DNA of 64,000 nt from Paenibacillus sp. Soil522 (GCF_001428245.1 NZ_LMRV01000001.1:116560-180559), one strand, 5' to 3'. Shown: positions 36,266 through 45,377, numbered from the stretch's first letter. Translations and numbers: made by a program. The notes: a model not told the origin generated them from the letters alone.

Positions 36266-37055
36266 GTTTTTTCAAAGAGCCCTTATTGGCGGTTTGCTGA
36301 TTGGCATAACCGCTCCACTGATGGGCTTATTTCTTGTGCTGCGCAGACTGTCTATGATTGGCGACACCTTATCTCATGTCTCCATTGCCGGCGTAGCGCT
36401 GGGCTTCCTTATAGGCGTTTATCCGATTGCGGTAGGTTTGCTGTTCGCCATAGCTGCATCCTTCGCTATCGAGAAGCTTAGAAAAGCCTACAAAACTTAC
36501 GCGGAGCTTTCCATTGCAATTATTATGTCGGGCGGGGTCGCGCTTGCATCGCTTCTATTTACGATGGGCAAAGGCTTTAACAACAATGTGAACAGTTATT
36601 TATTCGGCAGCATTTATACCCTGAATAATACCGATCTATACGTTATTGGCGGCGTTACGATCATCGTACTCGCGGCGATTCGCTTGCAGGTCAAGGAGCT
36701 TTTCCTTATTACATTTGACGAGGATGCGGCTGCGGTAAGCGGCTTGCCCGTGAAATTTTATAATGTTATGATAAGCGTGCTTACTGCACTGATTATTAGC
36801 GTATCTATTAAAATCGTGGGTGCGCTGCTTGTTTCGGCCTTACTCACGATACCGGCTGCATGCAGCCTGATTATTGCCCGCAGCTTCCGCCAGAGCGTCA
36901 TTATTGTCGTCATCATCGGTGAGCTGGCCGTTATTATGGGGCTTCTTATCGCTGGAATATGGAATTTAGCGCCTGGCGGTACGATCGTCTTACTGCTTAT
37001 TGCCGTGCTGCTTTTGCTGCTCGTGTTCCGTCGCGGGGTGCGGGCAGGCAGTTGA
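36246..37055 (+). CDS. znuB: Zinc ABC transporter permease
   Basis: A 269-residue polytopic membrane protein of the ZnuB/MntB-type ABC permease family, with about eight hydrophobic segments. The LVLRRLSMIGDTLSHVSIAGVALG segment and GALLVSALLTIPAACSLIIARSFR are typical. The start is TTG at 36246 with GAGG 9 bases upstream, overlapping the end of znuC. It forms the zinc channel with ZnuC. Confidence 0.93.
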   Translation: MEIVTSEFFQRALIGGLLIGITAPLMGLFLVLRRLSMIGDTLSHVSIAGVALGFLIGVYPIAVGLLFAIAASFAIEKLRKAYKTYAELSIAIIMSGGVALASLLFTMGKGFNNNVNSYLFGSIYTLNNTDLYVIGGVTIIVLAAIRLQVKELFLITFDEDAAAVSGLPVKFYNVMISVLTALIISVSIKIVGALLVSALLTIPAACSLIIARSFRQSVIIVVIIGELAVIMGLLIAGIWNLAPGGTIVLLLIAVLLLLLVFRRGVRAGS

Positions 37056-37076
37056 TTCGGATTGGGGTGAAAGGTT

Positions 37077-37790
37077 TTGTCAGACATTAACATTTGGCTC
37101 GCTTTCGGCGCCGGCTTTGCATCGTTTATTTCGCCTTGCTGCTTGCCTCTGTACCCCTCATATTTATCGTATATTACGGGTATTTCAGTGGCGGATTTGA
37201 AGGAGAATTCGAATGCAAAACAAAAACGTATGCGAACGATGTCGCATACGCTGTTTTTCATTTTAGGCTTTTGCACGGTGTATTACGCTTTAGGCTACGG
37301 AACGAATGTGTTTGCTGAGTTTTTCAGTGAGTACAGACAGCTGATCAGGCAGTTATCCGCAATACTGATCATTTTGATGGGACTTTTTCTAATCGGATTA
37401 TTCCAGCCGCAGCTGCTCATGAAGGAGCGGAGAATGAATCTGATTCCGAAAAAAGCGGACTACATAAGCTCCTTTATTTTTGGAATCGGCTTCTCTGCAG
37501 GCTGGACGCCATGCATGGGGCCTGCTCTAACGGCTATATTAGGCCTGGCCGCAACGGAACCCGGAACATGGTTTCAATTGACGACAGCTTATGCGCTAGG
37601 CTTTGCCATCCCGTTTTTTGTGCTCGCTTTTTTCCTTGGCACGGCAAGATGGATTTTGAAATATTCCGCTTCCGTTATGAAGATTGGCGGAGCCGTCATG
37701 ATATTGATGGGTATTTTGCTGTTTACCGACCAAATGACCAAAATTACGATCTGGTTGAATATCATTACGCCGGAATGGCTTGCATTTTAA
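37077..37790 (+). CDS. ccdA: Cytochrome c biogenesis protein CcdA
   Basis: A 237-residue thiol-disulfide transporter of the CcdA/DsbD transmembrane family. Six hydrophobic segments are visible. The redox Cys motifs are in SPCCLPLYPSYLSYI and AGWTPCMGPAL. It carries electrons from cytosolic thioredoxin to extracytoplasmic thiol proteins, for cytochrome c maturation and sporulation in Bacillales. The TTG start at 37077 has GGGGTGAAAGG upstream. It lies 21 bases after znuB, so it may be co-transcribed. Confidence 0.9.
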   Translation: MSDINIWLAFGAGFASFISPCCLPLYPSYLSYITGISVADLKENSNAKQKRMRTMSHTLFFILGFCTVYYALGYGTNVFAEFFSEYRQLIRQLSAILIILMGLFLIGLFQPQLLMKERRMNLIPKKADYISSFIFGIGFSAGWTPCMGPALTAILGLAATEPGTWFQLTTAYALGFAIPFFVLAFFLGTARWILKYSASVMKIGGAVMILMGILLFTDQMTKITIWLNIITPEWLAF

Positions 37791-37848
37791 TACGAGAGCG
37801 CAGCCTTTTAAGTAAAATATTCAATTTTTGCATCTGGAAAATGGTTAA

Positions 37849-37890
37849 AGATGCGCTCCGGTATAGACTTGCGGAGCGCATCTGCTTGTT
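37849..37890 (+). terminator. Terminator after ccdA
   Basis: AGATGCGCTCCG (37849-37860) pairs with CGGAGCGCATCT (37872-37883). The following GCTTGTTT has a weak T-run. It lies about 60 bases after the ccdA stop. Confidence 0.7.
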
Positions 37891-38224
37891 TATCGGAGTT
37901 ATAAGCTCTGTAATGCGCCTCTCCCAGCCGTCATGCCATAGACTCGTGTGCGAAGATGAAGTCGTTAGTTAACCCGCCCCTGCTGCCTTAGCGGCGGCCT
38001 AATGCGGTGTGCGAATCTTGACTCAGGAGGCTTGACGTTTTTGCAAGGCGAGCGTTAATTTGTGGAAGAGACGAGCTGATCAAACGGGTATTTTCAAGCG
38101 TTTTTTTCGCTTCGTAATCTATTTCGGGATTGAGAGCGGGTTGCAGTGAGCGTAACGAACAGTGTATGATACATAGAGTAACGCCGCGAAACAGGGTGAA
38201 GAAGTATGGTTAGGAGGTTCTTCA
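37884..38224. other. Gene-free region before mntR
   Basis: About 340 bases between the ccdA terminator and mntR hold no credible open frame. I see only a candidate promoter for mntR near its end (38141-38170) and short low-complexity hairpin-forming stretches near 38096-38112. No riboswitch motif was recognised, though I specifically looked for yybP-ykoY-type manganese sensors. Confidence 0.5.
38141..38170 (+). promoter_or_regulatory. Candidate mntR promoter
   Basis: TTGCAG (38141-38146), an 18-base spacer and TATGAT (38165-38170) make a moderate sigma-A promoter about 55 bases before the mntR start. Confidence 0.5.
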
Positions 38225-38647
38225 GTGCCTACACCGAGCATGGAAGACTACTTGGAAAAAATTTATAAGCTGATCGATGAAAAAGGATATGCACGTGTCT
38301 CGGACATAGCAGAAGGACTAGAGGTGCATCCTTCTTCCGTCACTAAGATGATTCAGAAGCTCGATAAAGATAATTATTTGATTTATGAGAAGTATCGCGG
38401 GCTTGTCCTGACCAATAAAGGCAAGAAGATGGGTAAAAGGCTTGTCGACCGGCACCAGCTGCTAGAGTCTTTTCTAACGACGATCGGCGTACAGGACGAA
38501 AATATTTATCAGGATGTTGAAGGAATTGAACATCATTTAAGCTGGGATTCTATAACATGCATTGAAACATTGGTTGAATATTTCCGCCGGGACTCGCAAA
38601 GAATGGACGAGCTTCGCGCCGTACGTGCGGAAATGGATAATGAATGA
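38225..38647 (+). CDS. mntR: Manganese-responsive regulator MntR (DtxR family)
   Basis: A 140-residue DtxR-type regulator that represses manganese uptake. The N-terminal winged helix ([25 protein letters not shown]) and the dimerisation region align with B. subtilis MntR. All six metal ligands are conserved at the same numbers: D8, E11, H77, E99, E102 and H103. GTG 38225 has TAGGAGG 8 bases upstream. As in B. subtilis, it is followed by yqhP, yqhQ, yqhR, aroQ, papA, efp. No mntH or mntABC is in the window. Confidence 0.95.
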   Translation: MPTPSMEDYLEKIYKLIDEKGYARVSDIAEGLEVHPSSVTKMIQKLDKDNYLIYEKYRGLVLTNKGKKMGKRLVDRHQLLESFLTTIGVQDENIYQDVEGIEHHLSWDSITCIETLVEYFRRDSQRMDELRAVRAEMDNE

Positions 38648-38671
38648 TACATAGCATATAGAATAATCAAC

Positions 38672-38715
38672 AAAAAGAAGGACTGCGGCTAACATGCCGC
38701 AGTCCTTTCTTTTAA
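38672..38715. terminator. Bidirectional terminator between mntR and yqhP
   Basis: AAGGACTGCGGC (38678-38689) pairs with GCCGCAGTCCTT (38696-38707). An A-run lies to the left and TTTCTTTT to the right, so it can end both the mntR and the convergent yqhP transcripts. Confidence 0.85.
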
Positions 38716-38816
38716 ATATAAGAATTTATAAGTTTAACATTTATAAATATGCTTATATTTCACCGCGAAACGAGCTGTTGCCGCCAAAGGACGGCGACAG
38801 CCGTTTACGCTAGTCG

Positions 38817-39134
38817 TTAATGGTATTTAGGCAGATCATCGTCATCCTTGCCGCCTTCAATGACGCGAAACGGCACGGTTTTGGAGCGGGTCTTGTTTGT
38901 CTTCGATCTGGCAGAGGCAGAACGACTAGGTTTGACAGAGGTCCTGCTTTGCTGCGAGCCATATCCTCTTAAGAAAGACGGCGGATATTTATACAACAGG
39001 AAAATACCGCCAAGCACTACAATCGGAATAATAAATGTGCCTGGACTATTAATAACGCTGTATACGAGACCGATCACCAGCAGCGCCAAAAACGTGATTG
39101 ACCATACATTCCATTTGCCCGGTATTCTGCTCAT
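38817..39134 (-). CDS. yqhP: Small membrane protein YqhP (SA1362 family)
   Basis: A 105-residue protein with two membrane helices (about 11-28 and 32-48) and a basic, serine-rich cytosolic tail. The tail ends VPFRVIEGGKDDDDLPKYH. The arrangement with two spans and a basic-acidic tail matches the YqhP/SA1362 family. AAAGGCGG lies before the ATG. It is 31 bases after yqhQ, in the same operon and in the B. subtilis gene order. Function is unknown. Confidence 0.78.
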   Translation of the reverse strand: MSRIPGKWNVWSITFLALLVIGLVYSVINSPGTFIIPIVVLGGIFLLYKYPPSFLRGYGSQQSRTSVKPSRSASARSKTNKTRSKTVPFRVIEGGKDDDDLPKYH

Positions 39135-39165
39135 TGTAAATACCGCCTTTCTGTTCTTCGTAAAT

Positions 39166-40128
39166 TTATTTCATTTGCCTATCAAGCTCAAGCATGCGTT
39201 TAAATGAAGCGATGGAAACCGCCACCTGCTCGTCGCGCGGTTCTTTAGTCGTAAGCAGCTGCAGCCACAAGCCCGGATAGCCGAGGTAGCGCAGAACAGG
39301 AAATTCACGCAAAGCATTCGTCCAGCGCAGCACCTCATATGATATGCCGAGAACGAGTGGAAGCAGAAGAATACGGATGTAAATACGTTCCCAAATCGAA
39401 TCCCATGTGAAAAATGGAAGCGAGTATACGACAACGCCCACTATGACAGTAAACACGATAAAGCTGGAGCCGCAGCGATAGTGGAGTCTGCTATATTTTT
39501 GCACATTGCGAATGGTAAGCTCCTCGCCTGCTTCATAAGCGCTGATTACCTTATGTTCAGCGCCATGATACTGGAACAGCCGCTTAATAAGCGGAGTCAT
39601 GGAGATGAAGTATAAGTAAGCGAGCAATAAAATAATTTTGATAAGTCCTTCTAATAAATTATGACCGACCTTGTTGTCAAATACCCCGGCAAACAGTAAT
39701 TCTTCAATCGCTGCAGGTGCAGCGGTGAATATGAGCTTGCCGAAAATAAAGGACAGTACGCCTGCCACGGCCACGCCGACCAGCATACTGAGACTCCAGC
39801 CTGTTTTTTTTTCTTCCTTCGCCTTGGCGGCTTGCACGGCCTTAACTGTATCCTGTTCTTCGCCGGCCTCATCCTCCGCGTATGTTTCCATAGAGAAGTT
39901 CAAATGCTGCGAGCCTTTGGCGCTTGATTCCAAGATGCCTACAACGCCCCGGACGAACGGGATTTTTTTTAAAACCTGGATCCAGCTCTTGGTAGTACGG
40001 GGAACCTCATAAAATACGATTTCATCATTTTTGCGTCGGACAGCCGTTACGTTAACGTGTTTGCCAGCAAACATTACGCCTTCAATAACCGCTTGTCCGC
40101 CATATATACTTCGGGAGTCTTGCGGCAA
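39166..40128 (-). CDS. yqhQ: DUF1385 family membrane protein YqhQ
   Basis: A 320-residue membrane protein of the DUF1385 family. It opens with IYGGQAVIEGVMFAGK, the family signature, and carries a GAEHK motif in FQYHGAEHKVISAYEAGEE. The LHYRCGSSFIVFTVIVG segment follows. About five hydrophobic segments are visible; a charged insert (EDEAGEEQDTVKA) sits near residue 85-110. The TTG start at 40128 has AAGGTGA upstream. A promoter TTGGCA-N18-TACAAT lies 97 bases upstream. Function is unknown. Confidence 0.88.
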   Translation of the reverse strand: MPQDSRSIYGGQAVIEGVMFAGKHVNVTAVRRKNDEIVFYEVPRTTKSWIQVLKKIPFVRGVVGILESSAKGSQHLNFSMETYAEDEAGEEQDTVKAVQAAKAKEEKKTGWSLSMLVGVAVAGVLSFIFGKLIFTAAPAAIEELLFAGVFDNKVGHNLLEGLIKIILLLAYLYFISMTPLIKRLFQYHGAEHKVISAYEAGEELTIRNVQKYSRLHYRCGSSFIVFTVIVGVVVYSLPFFTWDSIWERIYIRILLLPLVLGISYEVLRWTNALREFPVLRYLGYPGLWLQLLTTKEPRDEQVAVSIASFKRMLELDRQMK

Positions 40129-40200
40129 GAGCTTGTCACCTTCCTTGAGTGGAATATCGTCTTAGCTGTTACGACGAATGTACCTTTAACTTTGTAATCT

Positions 40201-40230
40201 ATTGTACTTGATCTATCGGTCAATTGCCAA
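40201..40230 (-). promoter_or_regulatory. Sigma-A promoter of yqhQ-yqhP
   Basis: On the minus strand TTGGCA (40225-40230), an 18-base spacer and TACAAT (40201-40206) form a good promoter facing yqhQ. Confidence 0.6.
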
Positions 40231-40355
40231 CGTCAGCATGCTGGAAGCGAAATGCGGGTTAATGAAAGCCAGCTATTGAAGTCAGCGGTTACGGATCGGA
40301 ATTTTTTCACATACTAAGCCAGGCAACAATGCAAATCATAGTGGAGGGTGACCAA

Positions 40356-40862
40356 ATGGCTAAGGAAAAGCAGCGGAAAGATCATGACAAGCAGGAACAT
40401 CATACAAATCCATGGCTTTACTCGATCAAAATCGGCTTTTTCGCAGGTCTTATATGGGGAATCGTGCGATGGATGTTTTACGAAATGAAATTTACGAAGG
40501 TGCTGCCCGGCTTTGCGGCGGATCCTTTCTTTCGGTCTTCCTTTCTTAAGACCGGATGGGGAGAGGTCGTAGGGATAGGCGCATTCGTACTATTTTCAAT
40601 CGCCGCATCGTTACTTTACACAATAGCGCTTGGCAGATTGCGCGGTCCATGGCCAGGCGTTTTGTACGGCGCCGCTTGGTGGGCCATTCTATTTATCGTC
40701 GTCGGCCCGATGCTCGGCATTATGGAGAGCATTAGAATAGCAGGCTGGAATACGCTTTACACCGAGATTTGCGTATTTCTTCTTTGGGGCGTGTTTATCG
40801 GTTATTCCATTACCTTTGAGTTCACTGACGAAGCATCGAGGGAACCAATTAACGCGGAGTAA
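40356..40862 (+). CDS. yqhR: YqhR family membrane protein
   Basis: A 168-residue protein with four hydrophobic segments after a charged N-terminus (KEKQRKDHDKQEHH). The motif SIKIGFFAGLIWGIVRWMFYEMKFTKVLPGF and the loop LGRLRGPWPGVLYGAAWW fit the YqhR family. GGAGGGTGA precedes ATG 40356. It is divergent from yqhQ and is followed by aroQ, as in B. subtilis. Function is unknown. Confidence 0.82.
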   Translation: MAKEKQRKDHDKQEHHTNPWLYSIKIGFFAGLIWGIVRWMFYEMKFTKVLPGFAADPFFRSSFLKTGWGEVVGIGAFVLFSIAASLLYTIALGRLRGPWPGVLYGAAWWAILFIVVGPMLGIMESIRIAGWNTLYTEICVFLLWGVFIGYSITFEFTDEASREPINAE

Positions 40863-40953
40863 CGAGTTCTACTTCTCAAGGAGCGGACATTTGTGGTAAA
40901 ATGGCAATTGATCTTTAAACCTATGATGGATTCGGTTGCTTGGAGGCGCATAT

Positions 40954-41397
40954 ATGCACAGAATCGTTGTTTTGAACGGGCCGAACTTAAACATGCTCGG
41001 CATTCGTGAGCCCGGGGTATACGGGACAGAAACGCTTGCATCGATCGAATTGCTCTTGAAGGATAAAGCCGAAGCGCTTGGCGCCACGCTTGCCTTTTTC
41101 CAAACGAATCATGAGGGTGAAATGATTGACCGAATACATAGTTTGTATGGCAAAGCAGACGGTATCGTCATTAACCCCGGCGCTTGGACGCATTACAGTT
41201 ATGCGCTGCGCGATGCTCTTAGCACAGTGGGTCTGCCGGTCATCGAGGTGCATATGTCGAACATTCACAAGAGAGAAGCGTTCCGCCATGTATCCGTCGT
41301 CGCTGCAATCGCAGTCGGTCAAATTGCCGGCTTTGGGTCTCACAGTTATGAACTCGGCCTTACTGCGCTCGTACGTCATTTGCAAAAATCGCAATGA
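40954..41397 (+). CDS. aroQ: 3-dehydroquinate dehydratase, type II
   Basis: A 147-residue type II dehydroquinase of the shikimate pathway, forming dodecamers in known members. The N-terminal [19 protein letters not shown], with the active-site Asn and catalytic Tyr, is intact, as are [27 protein letters not shown] and [14 protein letters not shown]. The ATG at 40954 has TGGAGG 10 bases upstream. It ends 23 bases before papA and they are likely co-transcribed. Confidence 0.95.
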   Translation: MHRIVVLNGPNLNMLGIREPGVYGTETLASIELLLKDKAEALGATLAFFQTNHEGEMIDRIHSLYGKADGIVINPGAWTHYSYALRDALSTVGLPVIEVHMSNIHKREAFRHVSVVAAIAVGQIAGFGSHSYELGLTALVRHLQKSQ

Positions 41398-41420
41398 GTA
41401 TAAGAAGGGGTGAAGCGGTT

Positions 41421-42494
41421 ATGCCAAACGATAGAGTAATGCGACTGCGCCAGCTGATGGAAGAGCATCACTTTGAAGCGATATTAATTGGAAGCGGGCA
41501 CAACCGTCGCTACATAAGCGGCTTTACCGGCTCTTCAGGCATGGTGCTGATCACTTTGAGCGAAAGCTATTTGCTTACCGATTTTCGCTATCGTACGCAA
41601 GCGCCTCAGCAGGCGGCAGGCTTCCAAATCGTCGAGCACGGGTCAAGTCCGCTTGAGGATGTTCTCGGGCTTCTGCGTCAAGGCAAGCTGACGAAGCTGG
41701 CTTTCGAGCAGGATCATGTCGTATACAGCGAATTTACGGCATGGACGAAAACGTTGAACGGCATCACGCTCCAGCCTGCTTCAGGATTGGTTGAACGGCT
41801 TCGTATTATAAAGGACGAGTCTGAGCTGCAAATTATGCAGGAGGCAGCGGGCCTAGCGGACAGCACCTTCAATCATATTTTGAAACTGATCCGCCCGGGA
41901 GTCCGTGAAACGGAAATCGCGCTTGAGATGGAAGTGTATATGCGAAAGCATGGCGCAACATCCTCTTCCTTCGACACTATCGTAGCCTCGGGGGAGCGCT
42001 CCGCGCTGCCGCATGGAGTAGCCAGTGATCGCATAATCGGCAATAATGAGTTTGTGATGCTTGATTTCGGCGCTTACTATAATGGCTATTGCTCTGATTT
42101 GACCCGGACAGTGGTGGTTGGAACGCCAACAGCGAAGCATCTTGAGATCTACCATATTGTTCTCGAAGCGCAATTGCATGCACTGGAGCATATTAAGCCG
42201 GGCATGACCGGTCGTGAAGCGGATGCGCTAACTCGCGATATCATTACGAAATACGGCTATGGCGATCTGTTTGGACATGGAACCGGGCATGGACTCGGCA
42301 TGGAAATTCATGAAGCGCCGAGATTGTCCAAATTAAGCGAAACGATTTTAACCCCCGGCATGACGGTCACGGTTGAACCCGGCATATACGTACCTGGCTT
42401 CGGCGGCGTGCGCATAGAGGATGATATCGTTATTACGGAAACCGGTATTAAAATATTAACCTCATCCCCGAAGGACTTGATCACTCTGGGTTAG
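41421..42494 (+). CDS. papA: Xaa-Pro aminopeptidase-like M24 peptidase
   Basis: A 357-residue M24 metallopeptidase that removes N-terminal residues before proline. The N-terminal creatinase domain precedes the pita-bread domain. Metal ligands lie in MLDFGAYYNGYCSDLTRTV (two Asp), FGHGTGHGLGMEIHE (His), VEPGIYVPG (Glu) and VRIEDDI (Glu). ATG 41421 has GGGGTGA upstream; the frame opens 9 codons earlier in aroQ without a ribosome binding site. Order with aroQ and efp is as in B. subtilis. Confidence 0.93.
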   Translation: MPNDRVMRLRQLMEEHHFEAILIGSGHNRRYISGFTGSSGMVLITLSESYLLTDFRYRTQAPQQAAGFQIVEHGSSPLEDVLGLLRQGKLTKLAFEQDHVVYSEFTAWTKTLNGITLQPASGLVERLRIIKDESELQIMQEAAGLADSTFNHILKLIRPGVRETEIALEMEVYMRKHGATSSSFDTIVASGERSALPHGVASDRIIGNNEFVMLDFGAYYNGYCSDLTRTVVVGTPTAKHLEIYHIVLEAQLHALEHIKPGMTGREADALTRDIITKYGYGDLFGHGTGHGLGMEIHEAPRLSKLSETILTPGMTVTVEPGIYVPGFGGVRIEDDIVITETGIKILTSSPKDLITLG

Positions 42495-42521
42495 GACTAT
42501 TCATTCAGGAGGGAATCAGCA

Positions 42522-43079
42522 ATGATTTCAGTAAACGATTTTAAAACAGGCTTGACCGTGCAAGTAGACTCAGATATTTTCACCGTTCTAGACTTTCAAC
42601 ACGTTAAGCCGGGTAAAGGCGCGGCTTTCGTTCGCTCCAAGCTGAAAAACCTTCGCAATGGTAACGTTGTTGAGAAAACGTTCCGTGCGGGCGAGAGCAT
42701 CGGACGCGCGATTATCGAAAACCGTGAAGTACAATATTTGTACAACTCCGGTTCGGAGTACACGTTTATGGATAATGAAACGTATGACCAATTTAACTTG
42801 GACAAGAAACAGCTGGAATGGGAGCTTAACTTTCTGAAAGAAAACATGAACGTTAACATCTCAAGCTACCAAGGCGAAATTCTCGGTATTCAAATGCAAA
42901 ACAGCGTTGAGCTGAAAGTTATTGAAACAGAGCCGGGTGTGAAAGGCAATACGGCACAAGGCGCTACGAAAATGGCTAAGGTTGAGACCGGCCTGAACGT
43001 TCAAGTTCCACTGTTCATAAACGAAGGCGACGTTCTGCTCATCGATACTCGCGAAGGCAAATACATCTCGCGCGCTTAG
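42522..43079 (+). CDS. efp: Translation elongation factor P
   Basis: A 185-residue EF-P that relieves ribosome stalling at polyproline. The [16 protein letters not shown] loop puts the modified lysine at K32. The domain I-III architecture is complete, ending with the [17 protein letters not shown] segment. AGGAGG precedes the ATG. It ends the yqhR-efp run and a strong terminator follows. Confidence 0.96.
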   Translation: MISVNDFKTGLTVQVDSDIFTVLDFQHVKPGKGAAFVRSKLKNLRNGNVVEKTFRAGESIGRAIIENREVQYLYNSGSEYTFMDNETYDQFNLDKKQLEWELNFLKENMNVNISSYQGEILGIQMQNSVELKVIETEPGVKGNTAQGATKMAKVETGLNVQVPLFINEGDVLLIDTREGKYISRA

Positions 43080-43094
43080 TAAGCAGCTTAATTC

Positions 43095-43125
43095 AACCGT
43101 CCGATGCAACTCGGACGGTTTTTTT
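43095..43125 (+). terminator. Terminator after efp
   Basis: AACCGTCCGA (43095-43104) pairs with TCGGACGGTT (43111-43120) and is followed by a T-run. Confidence 0.93.
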
Positions 43126-43208
43126 GTAGGCGGATATACCCAAGGGACCGTCTGTTGTGTTATAATATTGTCTTGTATGTACATGTCAGGGTTGGGAGTG
43201 AATCAGCT

Positions 43209-44462
43209 TTGTCGTTGATAGTGATGAAGTTTGGCGGCAGCTCCGTGGGAACGCCGGAGCGGATGCAGCGCGTAGCGAAAAGAATAATTGACAGGCAGCA
43301 GGAAGGCAACGATATCGTTGTCGTCGTTTCTGCCATGGGAGATACGACAGACGATTTAATCGATCAGTCGAAACAGCTTAATCCAAATCCGCCGGCGCGG
43401 GAAATGGATATGCTATTAACGGTTGGAGAGCAAATATCGATAGCTTTGCTGTCGATGACCGTTCACCAGCTTGGAGCTAAGGCCGTATCCTTTACCGGCT
43501 GGCAGGCAGGCATCCGCACAGAAGCGGTGCATGGCAAGGCGAAGATGACGAACATTCACCCTGAGCGCGTATTTAAAGCGCTGGAGCAGGGCAATGTAGC
43601 CATCATTGCAGGTTTCCAAGGGATGACGGAAGACGGTGAAATTACGACACTCGGCCGCGGCGGCTCTGACACGACGGCAGTTGCAATGGCAGCCGCGATG
43701 AAAGCAGACGTTTGCGAGATTTATACGGATGTGGACGGCATTTATTCAACCGATCCCCGCGTCGTAAAAAATGCACGTAAGTTAAACGAGATTTCGTATG
43801 ATGAAATGCTTGAGCTCGCTAATTTGGGAGCTGCTGTATTGCACCCGCGTGCGGTGGAATACGCTAAGCATAACAATGTTAAGCTTGTTGTGCGTTCAAG
43901 CTTTACCCAAAACGAAGGTACAAGTGTGAAGGAGGAAGCGGTCATGGAGCAAGGCGTGGTCGTTCGCGGCATCGCGTTTGACAAAAATGTAGCTAGAATT
44001 AGCATTATGGGTGTTGAGGATGTACCGGGCGTACTTGCCAATGTGTTTGGTGCACTGGCAAGCAACGGCATCGATGTCGACATTATCGTACAAAGCGGTG
44101 TGCAGGACGGTAAGGCCGATTTCTCCTTCACTCTCTCCGGCGACGACAAGGATAAGGCGATCTCGGTTATCGAGGGTGTCCGCAGCAAGGTGCCATACCG
44201 TGAGACTACTTCAGAATCAAACCTTGTGAAGGTATCCATCGTAGGCGCAGGCATGGTCAGCAATCCGGGTGTTGCAGCGAAAATGTTCGCAACGATTTCA
44301 TCGCTTGGCGTCAGCATCAAGATGGTAAGCACCTCTGAAATCAAATGCTCTTGCGTGATTACGGCTGAGCCTTTGAGCGACGTTGTGCGTGCGCTTCATA
44401 CTGCTTACGGTCTTGATACCGAAGTGCAGGCGTTTGTAGGCGGTCCTCAGGAACGCCGTTAA
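43209..44462 (+). CDS. lysC: Aspartate kinase, lysine-type, alpha subunit
   Basis: A 417-residue aspartokinase, first step from aspartate to lysine, threonine and methionine. The kinase motif VMKFGGSSVG opens the protein and GRGGSDTTAVAMAAAM follows. Two C-terminal ACT domains (about 250-400) bind the feedback effector. The start TTG 43209 has GGGAGTG 8 bases upstream; the upstream open frame has no other signal. An internal start makes a beta subunit (see separate entry). No lysine riboswitch is seen in the roughly 80 bases between the efp terminator and this start. A TATAAT at 43161-43166 has only a weak -35. Confidence 0.94.
   Translation: MSLIVMKFGGSSVGTPERMQRVAKRIIDRQQEGNDIVVVVSAMGDTTDDLIDQSKQLNPNPPAREMDMLLTVGEQISIALLSMTVHQLGAKAVSFTGWQAGIRTEAVHGKAKMTNIHPERVFKALEQGNVAIIAGFQGMTEDGEITTLGRGGSDTTAVAMAAAMKADVCEIYTDVDGIYSTDPRVVKNARKLNEISYDEMLELANLGAAVLHPRAVEYAKHNNVKLVVRSSFTQNEGTSVKEEAVMEQGVVVRGIAFDKNVARISIMGVEDVPGVLANVFGALASNGIDVDIIVQSGVQDGKADFSFTLSGDDKDKAISVIEGVRSKVPYRETTSESNLVKVSIVGAGMVSNPGVAAKMFATISSLGVSIKMVSTSEIKCSCVITAEPLSDVVRALHTAYGLDTEVQAFVGGPQERR
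43929..43946 (+). promoter_or_regulatory. Internal ribosome binding site and start for the aspartokinase beta subunit
   Basis: AAGGAGG (43929-43935) lies 8 bases before an in-frame ATG at 43944, codon 246 of lysC. It would produce a 172-residue protein containing only the ACT regulatory domains. B. subtilis LysC is known to make a beta subunit from codon 246. Confidence 0.85.
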
Positions 44463-44479
44463 TAGAATAGGCTAAAGAG

Positions 44480-44516
44480 AAGGCACTTTCCGTACTGACG
44501 GAACGTGCCTTTTTTA
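44480..44516 (+). terminator. Terminator after lysC
   Basis: AAGGCACTTTCCGT (44480-44493) pairs with ACGGAACGTGCCTT (44498-44511) with one mismatch, followed by a T-run. It is near the convergent comB stop. Confidence 0.88.
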
Positions 44517-44528
44517 GTGCGCAAGCGA

Positions 44529-45239
44529 TCAGGATCTTGTTAGCTGATCTCCATTCAATCTCGGAACCTCATGGTAAATATCGATGGCGGAGCACGCCTC
44601 AATATCTTTTTTCATCCCCATCTTCATTAGTTTTTTTCCCGTCATTCCATTCATTATTGTCTCTTTTACTTGAGCCGACCGATTTCGGTACAGCGCCAGC
44701 ATGGCGGTGCCAAAATCGTCCATTTCAACGGTAACTTGGCTTAAGCTATGAAGCTTATCAAGCACAAGCCCGGCGCATAAGCCATCCTCAATCGCAAAAT
44801 CATCATGACTTCCCGCGCACAAAATAACGACATCGCGCCGAAGCTCGGCAGCCACGCGGGCGCAGGCCTCCGCATTCAGCAGCGATGCGGTAAGCACATG
44901 ATCCGCCCGCATCGATTTATGGATCGCCCTTGTGCCGTTCGTAGTCGTTAGCACAATTCTTTTGCCTGCGACGACCTGCTCGGTGTACTCATCCGGCGAG
45001 TTGCCCAGATCAAAGCCGGCGATTTTTCGGCAAAATCGTTCGCCTCCAAGCAAATCTCCCGGACGCTGAAGCGCCCTTGCCTCCATTACGGTTTCAGCAG
45101 GGATGACGCATAATGCGCCAGCTGCGATTGCCGTTATGATTGTGCTTGTCGCCCGCAGCACGTCGATGATAATAGCCGTCTTATGATGAAATTTAGCGGA
45201 GCTGGCTTCATTCACACTTGATATAACCTGCACTTGCAT
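44529..45239 (-). CDS. comB: ComB family 2-phosphosulfolactate phosphatase
   Basis: A 236-residue ComB/YitC family phosphatase, magnesium-dependent, converting 2-phosphosulfolactate to sulfolactate. Family segments are IIIDVLRATSTIITAI, GERFCRKIAGFDLGNSP, VLTTTNGTRAI and VILCAGSHDDFAIEDGLCAG. Sulfolactate accumulates in Bacillus spores, so a spore role is possible, but no other sulfolactate gene is near. It stands alone, divergent from yqhV. AAAGGCGG is upstream. Confidence 0.85.
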   Translation of the reverse strand: MQVQVISSVNEASSAKFHHKTAIIIDVLRATSTIITAIAAGALCVIPAETVMEARALQRPGDLLGGERFCRKIAGFDLGNSPDEYTEQVVAGKRIVLTTTNGTRAIHKSMRADHVLTASLLNAEACARVAAELRRDVVILCAGSHDDFAIEDGLCAGLVLDKLHSLSQVTVEMDDFGTAMLALYRNRSAQVKETIMNGMTGKKLMKMGMKKDIEACSAIDIYHEVPRLNGDQLTRS

Positions 45240-45377
45240 GTTGGATATACCGCCTTTCCTAAGCTCAATCCTTTACTATATGCGTCTTCCTATGGGCAGG
45301 TGTCCGGCATGAAAGACAGACAAGCGTGCATATGAATAAGGAACAAGCTGGATTGCGAAGGGAGGTCATTTAATATC

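Noticed and set aside
37511..37972. 153-codon plus-strand frame overlapping ccdA
   Set aside because: It is an out-of-frame shadow of ccdA that runs through the terminator.
37884..38224. Manganese (yybP-ykoY) riboswitch or small RNA before mntR
   Set aside because: I saw no conserved motif or strong terminator in this gap.
43126..43208. Lysine riboswitch before lysC
   Set aside because: Only about 80 bases lie between the efp terminator and the start codon, too short for an L-box, and no motif is seen.
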